Source: Ignavibacteria bacterium (GTDB lineage Bacteria > Bacteroidota > Ignavibacteria > Ch128b). Taken from it: DNA of 64,000 bases. The stretch spans positions 2,436,983-2,500,982 of the forward strand of contig JABLYA010000001.1 in NCBI GenBank assembly GCA_013177855.1. The letters are read 5' to 3'. The position numbers and the translations under genes are program-made. Shown here one piece after another: positions 35,469 through 45,200 of this stretch. Numbering within the stretch: the stretch's first letter is position 1; every line of letters begins with the position of its first letter. The notes under the pieces are model-generated. The model worked only from the letters and a program-made list of their open reading frames with translations. It did no database searches and had not been told where the DNA came from.

Positions 35469-35598
35469 TGTTTTCGAAATTTTGACTAAAGCAAGTTATA
35501 TTTTATTAACAGGATGGAACTATGATAAAAATTTTATTAGCAAGACTTTATAAAACATTTTAGAATTAATACAATAAAAAACAATTAAAATTAAAAGT

Positions 35599-35628
35599 GT
35601 GCGGATGTAGCAAATGCAACATCCGCAC
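35599..35628 (-). terminator. Terminator after the secreted orphan gene
   Basis: GTGCGGATGT (35599-35608) and ACATCCGCAC (35619-35628) form ten perfect pairs. On the minus strand the stem is followed by a T-rich stretch, placing it 14 bases beyond the stop of the gene at 35642-36865. A shorter T-run also exists on the plus strand. Confidence 0.85.
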
Positions 35629-35641
35629 AAAATTTTATAAA

Positions 35642-36865
35642 TTATCTTATCATTTTTTCAAGCAAATCTTTGTCTGCCCTTAATTGGTTTTCCAGTCCAT
35701 TTAAAAAATCATTTAGTTTAGAACCAACCGCAGCTGCTGCACTACTCACTCCACTCCCTACTCCATAACCAATATTTCCAAAATCCCCAAGATTTAATCT
35801 TGAAGCAATAGTATTTCTAACAGCTGGGATATCGTAATTTAATAATGAAATAATTTTATTTTTTTCTTCAGTCATCTTTGATTTCCAAGAACTTGAGCTT
35901 CCATATCCGTAAATCAAATTTTTCATTTCGTTTGCATCTGCTACTACAGCATTAGCCAACTCATCTAACTTTGTAGCGAGGAATGATGAATAACTCACTG
36001 CATCTTTCGTTAGATAATTACTCACTGCGCTGGCAATTGCATCTCTGAGTCCAGGACCAAGAAGTTGACTTGAAGTGTTTATCCAACTAATTGCTTGAGC
36101 TAAAATCCCATTGATTTCTCCTAAAGCAGTTACCAATGCGCTTCCAGATGATAATAAATTTACACTTTCGATCCCTAGAGATATACCCAAATCACTTGCG
36201 GTTGGATTAACGAAGGACTTGCTTATATCTATAATTTTATTCATAGCATTTGTAAAATCATTACCACTCGGATTATTAGCCATTGCTCTCCAGGCATTTG
36301 CCATTTCTTTATATAAGGCTGCTCGATCATATCGTGAGCACATCCAATTATAGTAAGCATTGTTGGAAAGCACATTGGAATTTCTTGCGATCCAAATATA
36401 TCCGTTTTGAATTTTTGATTTATCTCCGGACTCTGCTGACGCTTCAATTCTTAGTTTTAATACATTTGTCTGACTATTCCATGCAGGAATGTTTATAGAT
36501 AAGCTGCCATTAATATCATATTTGCCCCATATTTCATATCCTTTACGTTCAGAGGCACTTCCCTGAGGTGACCAGGTAAAGTTGGCAGGATTATATGCAT
36601 AAACTAAAACGGTTGCTCTCTGGCTTTTACCTAAAGCACGTGAATCATCACGGAATTGATAATCCATTCGAATTATTAAAGCATTATTTGAATGGATAAC
36701 TCCCACTTTAGGGGCTAACGGTAGATACCAATCAATAGAAACATTGTTGGATACGGCACTGCTTAAATTTGAAGTGCATTTTCCAACATTAACTTCTTGT
36801 CCCATTACTGTAAATGAACAATAAAGGAACAGAAAAATAGATAGAGAAAATATTTTTTTTAGCAT
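35642..36865 (-). CDS. Secreted protein of unknown family
   Basis: I do not recognise this 407-residue protein. It has a signal peptide (about 1-22, ending VMGQ). An N-terminal half (about 25-180) looks beta-rich with several Trp/Tyr (IDWYLPLAPKVGV, FTWSPQGSASERKGYEIWG). The C-terminal half (about 185-407) is predicted to be helical and Ala/Ser-rich (LLSSGSALVTALGEI, GVGSGVSSAAAAVGSK). Only two cysteines appear (in GKCTSN and WMCSRY), which could form a disulfide. It is a single-gene unit with its own terminator and a 329-base upstream gap. No catalytic motif seen. Confidence 0.75.
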   Translation of the reverse strand: MLKKIFSLSIFLFLYCSFTVMGQEVNVGKCTSNLSSAVSNNVSIDWYLPLAPKVGVIHSNNALIIRMDYQFRDDSRALGKSQRATVLVYAYNPANFTWSPQGSASERKGYEIWGKYDINGSLSINIPAWNSQTNVLKLRIEASAESGDKSKIQNGYIWIARNSNVLSNNAYYNWMCSRYDRAALYKEMANAWRAMANNPSGNDFTNAMNKIIDISKSFVNPTASDLGISLGIESVNLLSSGSALVTALGEINGILAQAISWINTSSQLLGPGLRDAIASAVSNYLTKDAVSYSSFLATKLDELANAVVADANEMKNLIYGYGSSSSWKSKMTEEKNKIISLLNYDIPAVRNTIASRLNLGDFGNIGYGVGSGVSSAAAAVGSKLNDFLNGLENQLRADKDLLEKMIR

Positions 36866-37194
36866 TATAATGCCCCTTATTTTGTTGAGCTATTCTATTA
36901 AAAATTTTTGAAAAATCAAAAAAAGTTTAATAAAATTTATTGTGTTTAATTGCTTACATAAAAAGATTTTATTGTTTAGGACTAACTTACAGTTTTATGG
37001 TTAAAATTCGCTGCTTTTATAAATAGTTATTTTCATTAAAAAAATGTATTAATAGCCTTATAAATTTTTTGAAAAAACCTGCAAAATTTTCAAAAAATTC
37101 AAGGTTTATTTGGAATCCACGAAATTTTGAATTATATTCGAGCGGCTTTTTTTATATTTTATTATGAAATAACAACTTATAAGCTGAGGAAAAT
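36866..37194. other. 329-base AT-rich divergent intergenic region
   Basis: This gap separates the secreted orphan gene (minus) from ybaB (plus), so it should hold promoters in both directions. I see one reasonable plus-strand promoter (37110-37138) and no RNA gene or strong hairpin. The sequence is extremely AT-rich with many A/T runs. Confidence 0.7.
37110..37138 (+). promoter_or_regulatory. Candidate sigma70-type promoter for ybaB-recR operon
   Basis: TTGGAA (37110-37115, 4 of 6) is separated by exactly 17 bases from TATATT (37133-37138, 5 of 6), about 57 bases before the ybaB ATG. It is the best-matching pair in the gap. Confidence 0.45.
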
Positions 37195-37521
37195 ATGAAA
37201 CCAAATCTAAATGAGCTTCTTAAACAAGTTCAGAAAATGCAAGCTGATCTTGATAGATTTAATTCCGAATTCGGTGACAGGACATTTGAATTCGATGCAG
37301 GAGCCGGGGCAGTGAAAGTCGTAATTAATGGAAAGAAAGAAATTTTAGGATTAAATATTCAAAAAGAAATTATTAATGCTGACGATAAAGAAATCCTTGA
37401 AGATTTGGTAATTGCTGCAGTCAACAAAGCAATTCGTGAAGTTGAGAAAATATATCAAGAAGAACTTCAACAACGAACCAAAGGAATGATTCCACCAGGA
37501 ATTAATATTCCGGGATTTTAA
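37195..37521 (+). CDS. ybaB: YbaB/EbfC-family nucleoid-associated protein
   Basis: The 108-residue protein has the YbaB pattern: NELLKQVQKMQADL at the N-terminus, the central AGAGAVKVVINGKKEILGL, and an extended C-terminal helix ending PGINIPGF. YbaB dimers bind DNA. It overlaps recR by one base (TAATG), the usual ybaB-recR arrangement, which supports both calls. SD GAGG at 37187-37190. Confidence 0.93.
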   Translation: MKPNLNELLKQVQKMQADLDRFNSEFGDRTFEFDAGAGAVKVVINGKKEILGLNIQKEIINADDKEILEDLVIAAVNKAIREVEKIYQEELQQRTKGMIPPGINIPGF

Positions 37522-38120
37522 TGGTAATAGCAGAGCCTTTAGAAATTGCAATTCAAGAACTGAGTAAACTTCCGGGCATTGGACGAAAAACAGCTTTAAG
37601 ACTTTCGCTTTTCATTTTGCGTCAGTCTGATGAAGATGTTGAAAGACTCGTTAAAGCTATTTCCAATCTTAAAACACAATTAAAATTTTGTAAAGAATGT
37701 TTTAATCTGGCAACCGAAGAATTGTGTCCCATTTGCACTGATCCAAATAGAGATAAGAAAACTATTTGCGTGGTTGAAGATATTAATGATGTGATTGCAA
37801 TTGAAAAGACTAATGAATACAAAGGCTTATATCATGTACTTGGTGGTGTTCTATCACCATTAGAGGGTGTTGGTCCTAATGAATTAAAAATTAAAGATTT
37901 AATCTCAAGAATTGAAAGACTTAATCCATCGGAAATTATTCTTGCAATGAATCCAAGTACAGAGGGCGAAGCAACTTCTTTATACATCGCAAATATTTTG
38001 AAGGATAGAAATCTAAAGGTAACCAGAATTGCTCGAGGAATTCCAATCGGTTCTGACCTTGAATTTGTTGATGAAGCAACTGTTGTAAGAGCACTTGAAG
38101 GAAGAATTCAAATAAAATGA
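37521..38120 (+). CDS. recR: Recombination protein RecR
   Basis: The 199-residue protein has the helix-hairpin-helix ELSKLPGIGRKTALRL, a C4 zinc finger (CKEC at about 53-56 and CPIC at about 68-71), the Toprim segment CVVEDINDVIAIEKT, and the C-terminal ARGIPIGSDLEFVDEATVVRA (two parts). It acts with RecO to load RecA. Together with the recO gene at 7.6 kb the window holds two of the three RecFOR genes. It overlaps the following methyltransferase by four bases. Confidence 0.96.
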   Translation: MVIAEPLEIAIQELSKLPGIGRKTALRLSLFILRQSDEDVERLVKAISNLKTQLKFCKECFNLATEELCPICTDPNRDKKTICVVEDINDVIAIEKTNEYKGLYHVLGGVLSPLEGVGPNELKIKDLISRIERLNPSEIILAMNPSTEGEATSLYIANILKDRNLKVTRIARGIPIGSDLEFVDEATVVRALEGRIQIK

Positions 38121-38851
38121 TAAAAGATTGGTTCAAACACTGGTTCAATTCGAGTTATTATTTTTTACTTTATCAGAATAGAAACGAAGAAGAAGCAAAA
38201 CTATTTTTTGATCTTATCAAAAGGAGTATTCCACTTGATAAAAACTGGAATATTCTGGATTTCTGCTGTGGTTTCGGAAGATTGAGTAAAGTTATTGCAC
38301 GAGAAGGTTTGAAAGTAACTGGTGTTGATTTAAGTGAAATTTTTATAAAACACGCAACTGAAGAAAGTAAAAAAGAAAATCTTGAGATTAAGTTTATCCA
38401 ATGTGATGTCAGAAATTTTGTAGAGGATGAAATATATCATTTAGGTATTAGTTTCTTTACAAGTTTTGGCTATTTTTCAGACAAAGAAAATGAGTTGACA
38501 TTCAATAACTTAGTGCGAAGCATTGTCAAGAATGGCTGGGTTGTATTTGATTATTTTAATCCTGACTTTGTAAGCAAGAATTTAGTTGAAAATGAAAATT
38601 TCATTAATGATCAAATTAATGTAGAGATTTTCAGGAAAATTGAGGGCGATAGAATTAATAAAGTAATTAGAATAAACTCCACTGATAAAGTAGAAGAATA
38701 TATTGAATCGGTTAGAATTTATTCTTTTGAAGAACTAAGTCTTTTGTTTAAGAAAAATGGAATGAGTATTCAGAAAATTTTTGGTGATTATTCGGGCAGT
38801 GATTTCAACGAAGATTCTCCAAGAATTATAATCTTTGCAAAAAAGAAATGA
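38117..38851 (+). CDS. Class I SAM-dependent methyltransferase
   Basis: The 244-residue protein has the SAM-binding motif I LDFCCGFGRLSKV (about 43-55), followed by the acidic motif II VTGVDLSE (about 65-72) and the motif IV-like SFFTSFGYF (about 108-116). This fits the Methyltransf_25/11 class of small-molecule or tRNA methylases; the substrate is not evident. It overlaps recR and the next lipoprotein gene by four bases each, so it is translated within the ybaB-recR operon. Confidence 0.85.
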   Translation: MIKDWFKHWFNSSYYFLLYQNRNEEEAKLFFDLIKRSIPLDKNWNILDFCCGFGRLSKVIAREGLKVTGVDLSEIFIKHATEESKKENLEIKFIQCDVRNFVEDEIYHLGISFFTSFGYFSDKENELTFNNLVRSIVKNGWVVFDYFNPDFVSKNLVENENFINDQINVEIFRKIEGDRINKVIRINSTDKVEEYIESVRIYSFEELSLLFKKNGMSIQKIFGDYSGSDFNEDSPRIIIFAKKK

Positions 38852-39429
38852 GATACTTTACTCTTTTACTATTAATTTTTGTGATAAATGGTTGTGATAT
38901 TTTCAGGACTAGAGAACCAGAAAATCCTGTTCAAACCAGAAATACCTGGATACCAGCCACCACAATTGAAATCCTTCTGGATAACTTAAAAAGTGCATTA
39001 AGCGAAAGATCAACTGAAAATTACTTGAGATGTTTTGTCGATTCTTCATTAACTGGAAAATCATTTGAGTTTCTTCCAACAGCTGAAAGTTATGCAAATT
39101 ATTCGGTTATATTCTCTAATTGGAAATTGCAGAACGAGAGAGTTTATTTTGAAAATATGAAATCAAAGTTGAGAGATGCGGGTGGAATAACTTTATCGCT
39201 TTTTAATGAAGAAAGAGGAACTATTCAAAGTGATAGTGTCAGCTTTCTGGCTGATTATCTTTTGATAGTAGATCATTCAGTTGAAAATCTTCCAAAAGAA
39301 TTTAAAGGACATCTTCAATTTACTTTATATCGAGATGTGAAAGGTGAATGGTCTATCCTGCGATGGAAGGATAATAAAAAAGATGAAAATCTTACCTGGA
39401 GTGATCTTAAAGGGAGATTTAGTTATTAG
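38848..39429 (+). CDS. Putative NTF2-like lipoprotein, copy 1
   Basis: The 193-residue protein has a lipoprotein signal with lipobox VINGC (Cys at about 16). The mature part shows a helix (TTIEILLDNLKSALSER), then strands, ending GEWSILRWKDNK. This resembles an NTF2/SnoaL-like fold, with no catalytic residues seen. The ending closely matches that of the next gene (NKWLITRWRDE), suggesting tandem paralogues. Function unknown. ATGA overlap with the methyltransferase. Confidence 0.75.
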   Translation: MRYFTLLLLIFVINGCDIFRTREPENPVQTRNTWIPATTIEILLDNLKSALSERSTENYLRCFVDSSLTGKSFEFLPTAESYANYSVIFSNWKLQNERVYFENMKSKLRDAGGITLSLFNEERGTIQSDSVSFLADYLLIVDHSVENLPKEFKGHLQFTLYRDVKGEWSILRWKDNKKDENLTWSDLKGRFSY

Positions 39430-39931
39430 AAAGCTTTTAGTAGTTGGAAGTATTATGATTAGTTTTTCAGGATGCTTTAATCCCTTTGCACCTGCATGGG
39501 AGGAGAATCTTAACTTAAGTCAAGGATTAATTTCAGATCAAACAGATATTGAAGGAGTCTTTAAGAATTTTCAATACGCTTATACTTTTAAGGACACAAC
39601 AATTTATGGCGGGCTTCTTGCGGATAATTTTGTTTTTGTTTATCGTGATTATGATAACGGTTATGATGTCTCCTGGGGAAGAGATGAAGATGTGAGAATT
39701 ACTTCAGCCTTATTTAACAGCGTTCAAAAAATAGATTTAATCTGGAATAACATTGTTTCGAGTTCAATTGATTCTTCACAGGCAATTATTATTCGTGGTT
39801 TTAATTTAACATTTACATTTAATCCATCGGATATAATCCGAGTGGATGGAAGAGTAAATTTAACAATGGAAAAAAATAAAGCCACCAATAAATGGTTAAT
39901 TACAAGGTGGCGGGATGAGTCTAACTTTTAA
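39383..39931 (+). CDS. Putative NTF2-like lipoprotein, copy 2 (start uncertain)
   Basis: The mature protein begins at a lipobox ISFSGC and continues FNPFAPAWEE; it ends NKWLITRWRDESNF, similar to the upstream gene. The start is ambiguous. ATG at 39383 and GTG at 39401 lie inside the upstream gene, lack an SD and would add about 8-14 extra residues before the signal peptide. A strong AAAGGGAG (39409-39416) lies eight bases before an in-frame ATT at 39425, which would give an ideal MRKLLVVGSIMISFSGC signal. I list the ATG coordinate by convention. The fold is probably NTF2-like; function unknown. Confidence 0.7.
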   Translation: MKILPGVILKGDLVIRKLLVVGSIMISFSGCFNPFAPAWEENLNLSQGLISDQTDIEGVFKNFQYAYTFKDTTIYGGLLADNFVFVYRDYDNGYDVSWGRDEDVRITSALFNSVQKIDLIWNNIVSSSIDSSQAIIIRGFNLTFTFNPSDIIRVDGRVNLTMEKNKATNKWLITRWRDESNF

Positions 39932-39942
39932 TGAGGTAAAAT

Positions 39943-41355
39943 ATGCAAATTAAATTTGGAACTTCTGGTTGGCGAGCAATAATTGCTGACCAATTCACTT
40001 TCGATAATGTCATCTTAGTTACGCAGGCAATTTGTGACCTGCTCAAAAAGAACAAAGAAACAAACGCAGGAATCTTAATTTCAAACGATACAAGATTCTT
40101 AGGCGATGAATTCAAGAAGGTGGCGGCGCAAGTAGTCGCTTCAAATGGAATTAAAGTTTATATAACAGAAAGGGATACACCAACTCCTGTTATTGCATTT
40201 GAAATTGTACGAAGAAAATTAAATGGTGGAATTAGTTTTACTGCAAGCCACAATCCACCAAAATATCAGGGATTGAAATTCTTTGGATCGCACGGTGGTT
40301 CTGCTTTTACAAAAGATACTCAATGGATTGAAGCAAGACTTAAAGCTAAAAAAGTAAAAGTAGCTAAGCTCCAATCATACGAAACTCTGGTAGAGAAAAA
40401 GAAAATTGAAGTTATCAATCCACGAAGAAATTATTTGAATTATCTTGGAGATATAATTGATATCAGAGCAATTTCTAAAGCAAAATTGAAATATGCCTAC
40501 GATGCAATGTATGGAACTGGCAGAGATTATCTCGATACTTTCTTGATTGAATGCGGTTGCGATGTTCGAACTTTACACCATTATGCCGATCCAAATTTTG
40601 GTGGAATTACACCAGAGCCAACACCAGAAAATCTGACCGAACTTCAACAAATAGTTGCAAACGAGAAACATTTCTTTGGAGTTGCAACAGATGGTGATGC
40701 TGATAGATTCGGTATCATTGATAAAGATGGAACTTTCTTTGATGCAAATTATTTCCTGCCAGTTTTGTTGAAATACATAATTGAAACTCGTCCAAACTGG
40801 TCGGGAAGTGTGGTTCGTTCTTTAGCAACTTCACATTTGCTTGATATCGTTGCATTCAAAAATAAAATTCGAGTCCACGAAACACCTGTAGGATTTAAAT
40901 ACATCGGCGAAATTATGACAAGGGAAGAAGTATTACTTGCAGGTGAAGAAAGCGGTGGACTTACTTTCTTTGGTCATGTTCCCGAAAAGGATGGTATTGC
41001 AGCCTGTCTTCTTGCAATAGAGTTGGTCGCTAAAACTGGAATGAGCCTTGGCGAACATCTCGATGTAATTTATCGTGATTATGGAATGAGAGTTAATTTG
41101 AAAGAAAAAATTCGACTCGATGAAAAAGTTGCAGCCAAGTTAGAGAAAATCTTAAAAGGTGAACCACTCAAGAAATTGCTCGGCAAGAAAATTGTCAAAA
41201 CTGATGTTCGTGATGGTTTGAAGATGATTAATTCAGAAGGAGATTGGTTATTAATAAGATTAAGCGGAACTGAGCCAATAGTTCGATTATATGCTGAATC
41301 AAAAACTCACGAAAAGGCTGAGAAAGTTCTTGAAGAAGGTAAAGCTCTGATCTAA
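39943..41355 (+). CDS. Phosphoglucomutase/phosphomannomutase-family phosphohexomutase
   Basis: The 470-residue protein has the alpha-D-phosphohexomutase signatures: FGTSGWRAI at the start, the phosphoserine loop FTASHNPP with S102, the metal-binding DGDADRFG (about 247-254), the sugar-binding GEESGG (about 335-340) and the phosphate-binding RLSGTEPIVRLY near the C-terminus. It interconverts hexose 1- and 6-phosphates; glucose versus mannose (or glucosamine) is not decided by sequence. The SD GAGG lies just before the ATG. glmS is nearby, but GlmM is usually recognisable by a different serine loop. Confidence 0.9.
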   Translation: MQIKFGTSGWRAIIADQFTFDNVILVTQAICDLLKKNKETNAGILISNDTRFLGDEFKKVAAQVVASNGIKVYITERDTPTPVIAFEIVRRKLNGGISFTASHNPPKYQGLKFFGSHGGSAFTKDTQWIEARLKAKKVKVAKLQSYETLVEKKKIEVINPRRNYLNYLGDIIDIRAISKAKLKYAYDAMYGTGRDYLDTFLIECGCDVRTLHHYADPNFGGITPEPTPENLTELQQIVANEKHFFGVATDGDADRFGIIDKDGTFFDANYFLPVLLKYIIETRPNWSGSVVRSLATSHLLDIVAFKNKIRVHETPVGFKYIGEIMTREEVLLAGEESGGLTFFGHVPEKDGIAACLLAIELVAKTGMSLGEHLDVIYRDYGMRVNLKEKIRLDEKVAAKLEKILKGEPLKKLLGKKIVKTDVRDGLKMINSEGDWLLIRLSGTEPIVRLYAESKTHEKAEKVLEEGKALI

Positions 41356-42236
41356 TGAGAATACTTTTTTTACTCAAAGAAAGTCTGTCAGGATATAGGA
41401 GATACAAACTCTCCTTCTTCCTGACAGTTTTTTCTATTTTTATTGCGATTAGTTTACTTGGCTTTTTTTCCTACCTTTTTATAAATGCCCAGTTGCTCGT
41501 AAAAGAAATACGAAACAGAGTCCAAGTTGAAGCTTTTTTCTATACTTATGTAACTGACTCAAAAGCTGATAGTTTAGTTAAATCGCTTTATTCGATAGAA
41601 GGTATATCAAAAGTTAATTACATTTCAAAAGATGAAGCAAAAAGAAGATTTATTCGGGAAACGGGGATTGATTTCAAAGATGTTTTGAATTACAATCCTT
41701 TGCCTGCCTCAATCACAATAGAAATAAAAAACGACTTTATTAATAAGGATTACATTACTGCGCTTAAAAAATATCTACTCGAAACAAAATTGATTTCTGA
41801 TGTAATTTACAATCAGGAGTTTCTTGATGAAATTGAATCAAAGACTTCAACATTTCAAAAGATACTGATTATAATATTTGCAATTGTTTCAATCTCAACT
41901 ATTTTGCTTGTGTCCAATACAATCCGTCTTGCAATGCAAAATAAAATTGATGTAATAAATACGATGCGTCTGGTTGGGGCTACACATATTTTTATTGAAC
42001 TTCCATTTTTAATTGAAGGAATAATTGTTGGGTTTTTAGGGAGTCTTTTTGCAGCTTTTCTTGTCTATGGGTTGCATATCCTGATTTCAAAGTTGATAAT
42101 AATTGAAGTTCTAATTTCAAAGAAAATTTTAATTGTTCTATTGTTATCAGTAATCTCCTTCGGAAGTTTGCTTGGTTTTTTAGGAAGCTTCTTTACGATC
42201 AAAAGATTCTTGAAAGAAAGTGCATTCCCTAAATAG
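41355..42236 (+). CDS. ftsX: FtsX-like cell-division ABC permease
   Basis: The 293-residue protein has one N-terminal transmembrane helix, a periplasmic loop (about 45-165, with SKDEAKRRFIRETGID and NPLPASITIEI) and three C-terminal helices, with the MRLVGATHIFIELPFLIEG coupling segment between helices 2 and 3. This is the FtsX topology. FtsEX activates peptidoglycan hydrolases at the septum. It overlaps the preceding stop by one base. ftsE is not in the window, an unusual separation. Confidence 0.88.
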   Translation: MRILFLLKESLSGYRRYKLSFFLTVFSIFIAISLLGFFSYLFINAQLLVKEIRNRVQVEAFFYTYVTDSKADSLVKSLYSIEGISKVNYISKDEAKRRFIRETGIDFKDVLNYNPLPASITIEIKNDFINKDYITALKKYLLETKLISDVIYNQEFLDEIESKTSTFQKILIIIFAIVSISTILLVSNTIRLAMQNKIDVINTMRLVGATHIFIELPFLIEGIIVGFLGSLFAAFLVYGLHILISKLIIIEVLISKKILIVLLLSVISFGSLLGFLGSFFTIKRFLKESAFPK

Positions 42237-42290
42237 AAATTAAGTTCAATTTTTATTATAATCATTTTTAGTAGATAAGTTTTTAAGAAA

Positions 42291-45200
42291 ATGGCAGAAA
42301 ATTCATTCTCAAAGGAAGATAGAATACTCCAGACTTTAAAATTTTTTGATGAGATTAATGAACTATTAAATGCTGATTTTAATCAAGCTCTTTTCGAAGA
42401 GATTATTTCGAAAGTTGGGGAATTCTTTAAAGTAAGCAAGATTTACTACATTAAATGTTTCGGTATTAATTATTGGGAAGTTAGGCACTGCTGGAGCAGG
42501 GAAAAACAAATTTTAAAATCTCATATTAGCGGTAATTGGGAAAATCTTGTTGCTCTTTATTCATTTCTCTCCACTGGAAATGCAGTAACTGATGATATTG
42601 CAGATTATTCACAAGAACTCTCGAAATGGAAGAGTTACTTCGGGGCAAAGAATATTTTAATAATTCCAATTTTAACTGAAAAAAAATTGCAGGGGCTTTT
42701 TGTTCTCCAGGATGTTGAAAAAAAGTTTTTCTATGAAGATGAAATTTTAATCTTAAAATTAATTTTCAGCCGATTGATCAATCTTTACGATTTGAATGAA
42801 AAAATTTCCTTCCTTAGAACAACTACTTCTGAGTTAAGAAAAGAATTTGAGAATTTTAATCTGATCTTCAACTTAATTCCAGCATTAATCACACAAAAAT
42901 CAGAAAACTTAAAGTATGAAAATGTAAACGAGAACTTCTTGAAACTCCTTGGTAAAAGAAAGTTTGAGGTTCTCGGCAAAAGCGATTTTGAATTTTTCCC
43001 CGAAACCATTGCGCAGGAACTTACGAAAGCCGATTTAGATACTCTCGAGAACAAAAATCAATCAACTCAAATTCATGAAATCAAGGTTGATGATAAGAAA
43101 TATTATTTTATTTTTCATCGAGTTGTTTTTATTGAGCCAGAAATAAGGACAAAACATCTCTTAACTCTTGCTGTTGATATAACAGAAATCTTTGAAGAAA
43201 AAATTAGATCTGAGATTACAAGCAAAACTAAGTCTGAATTTCTGGCAAATATGAGTCATGAGCTTAGAACACCACTGAACAGTATAATAGGCTTTACTGA
43301 GTTATTGCTTCAGGAAAATTTATCGCAGGAACAGAAAGAAATTCTCTCAAATATTCGCCAGAGTTCTTACTCTTTGCTTGAATTGCTCAATGATATACTT
43401 GATCTCAACAAAATTGAAGCTGGAAAGCTTGAATTAAATCCAGTACCTGTGTTGATTTCTGATCTGCTTAATGAAGTTAAAAATTTATTTAAAGAACGCT
43501 TTGAATCAAAAAATTTAAGTCTTGAGATTTTGATTGATAAATCTGTCCCTGATGCAATTCTTATCGATCCATTGCGACTAAAACAAATTTTAATCAACCT
43601 TGTAGGAAATGCTTACAAGTTCACAGAACGAGGCGGCGTAAAAATAAAAGTTAGAAATCTGTCTGCAACTAAGGATGTAGGTAATACAGTTTATCTCGAA
43701 TTTGCCGTAGAAGATACAGGCATTGGAATTCCAGCTGATAAATTAAATTTAATATTTGAAGCTTTCACTCAAGCTGAAAAAGATACAGCACAAAAATTCG
43801 GTGGAACAGGTCTGGGTCTTACGATTTCAAAAAAGTTTGTTGAGATGATGAATGGTAAAATTTCTGTTGAAAGTGAAGTTGGAAAGGGATCGATCTTTAG
43901 TTTTGTGATTCCAGTGGAAGTTGTTCAAGTTGAAAAAATTGAAAAAGCAAAAGTTGAAACGGAAAAATTTTTAGGTTCTACTTCACCTTATGCTCCTTTG
44001 ATCCTGATTATTGAAGATAACCTTGAGACCGCAAGAATTATTGAAAGACATTTGAAAGAAAAAGAATTCAAACTATTGATCTCGCAAACAGCAAAAGATG
44101 GAATTTCAAATGCAAAGAAATATCACCCAGATTTGATTTTGCTTGATATATTTTTGCCCGATAAAAGCGGCTGGGAAGTTTTGCGTGAACTGAAATCTGA
44201 TGTGGTTACAAAATCAATCCCTGTGGTTATTTGTTCAATTCAGAAAGAGATTAATAAAGCATTTTCTCTTGGGGCAATTGATTATTTAGAAAAGCCAATA
44301 AATGTTAAACAGCTTCAAAGCTTGCTGAATGGAATAAAAGAGAAATTCCCGATAGGAAATAAAATTTTTGTTGTTGATGACGATCACAATACATTGCGAA
44401 GATTAGATCAAATTTTATCTAAGAATGGTTATGAAGCAGAATGTTTTGATGACCCTGAACTTGCATTAAAAAAATTAAAAGAAAAAAAGAAACCTGCTTT
44501 AATTATTCTTGACCTTATGATGCCAAAGATGGATGGTTTTCAAGTTTTAACAGAGATTAGAAAAGATGATGATTTAGTTAGTGTTCCCGTTATTATCTTA
44601 ACTTCGAAAAAATTACTTGAAGATGAATTAAAGTTTTTAGAGGAAAGAACAAGCGGCATCTTTTTCAAAGAGTCTTTCGATGAGAATGTATTTTTGAACA
44701 GACTTGATAAAATTCTGGATAAAATTAAACAAGCTAAAAGTGCCTCAACTGTATCAACTATAAAAGTAGAAAAAGCAGTTGAAAAACCAACAATTCCGCC
44801 TTTGCACATCCTGCTTGTTGAAGATAATCTAATGAACCAAAAATTTATGTCTCACATATTAAAAAGACTCGGTTCTACATTCGACATTGCAATTGATGGA
44901 AAAGATGCAATTGAAAAGGTCAAGCAAAATAAATATGATTTGATTTTGATGGATGTTCAAATGCCTGTAATGGATGGACTTGAAGCCACACGATATATTA
45001 GAAATGAACTTAATATGAAAGATATTCCTATTATAGCTTTGACAGCCCATGCAATGAAAGGTGATCGTGAGAAATGTCTTGCTGCTGGCTGCACTGGCTA
45101 TATCACTAAACCCGTTGATCAACAAAAATTGGTATCAGAGATTATGAGCACCATTAAATCTACCGAGCCAGAATTCGAGGAAATTAGTCCTTACTTTCAA

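Noticed and set aside
35110-35553. Plus-strand frame opposite psd
   Set aside because: It overlaps the conserved psd gene on the other strand, is Ile/Lys-rich with no family pattern, and lacks an SD.
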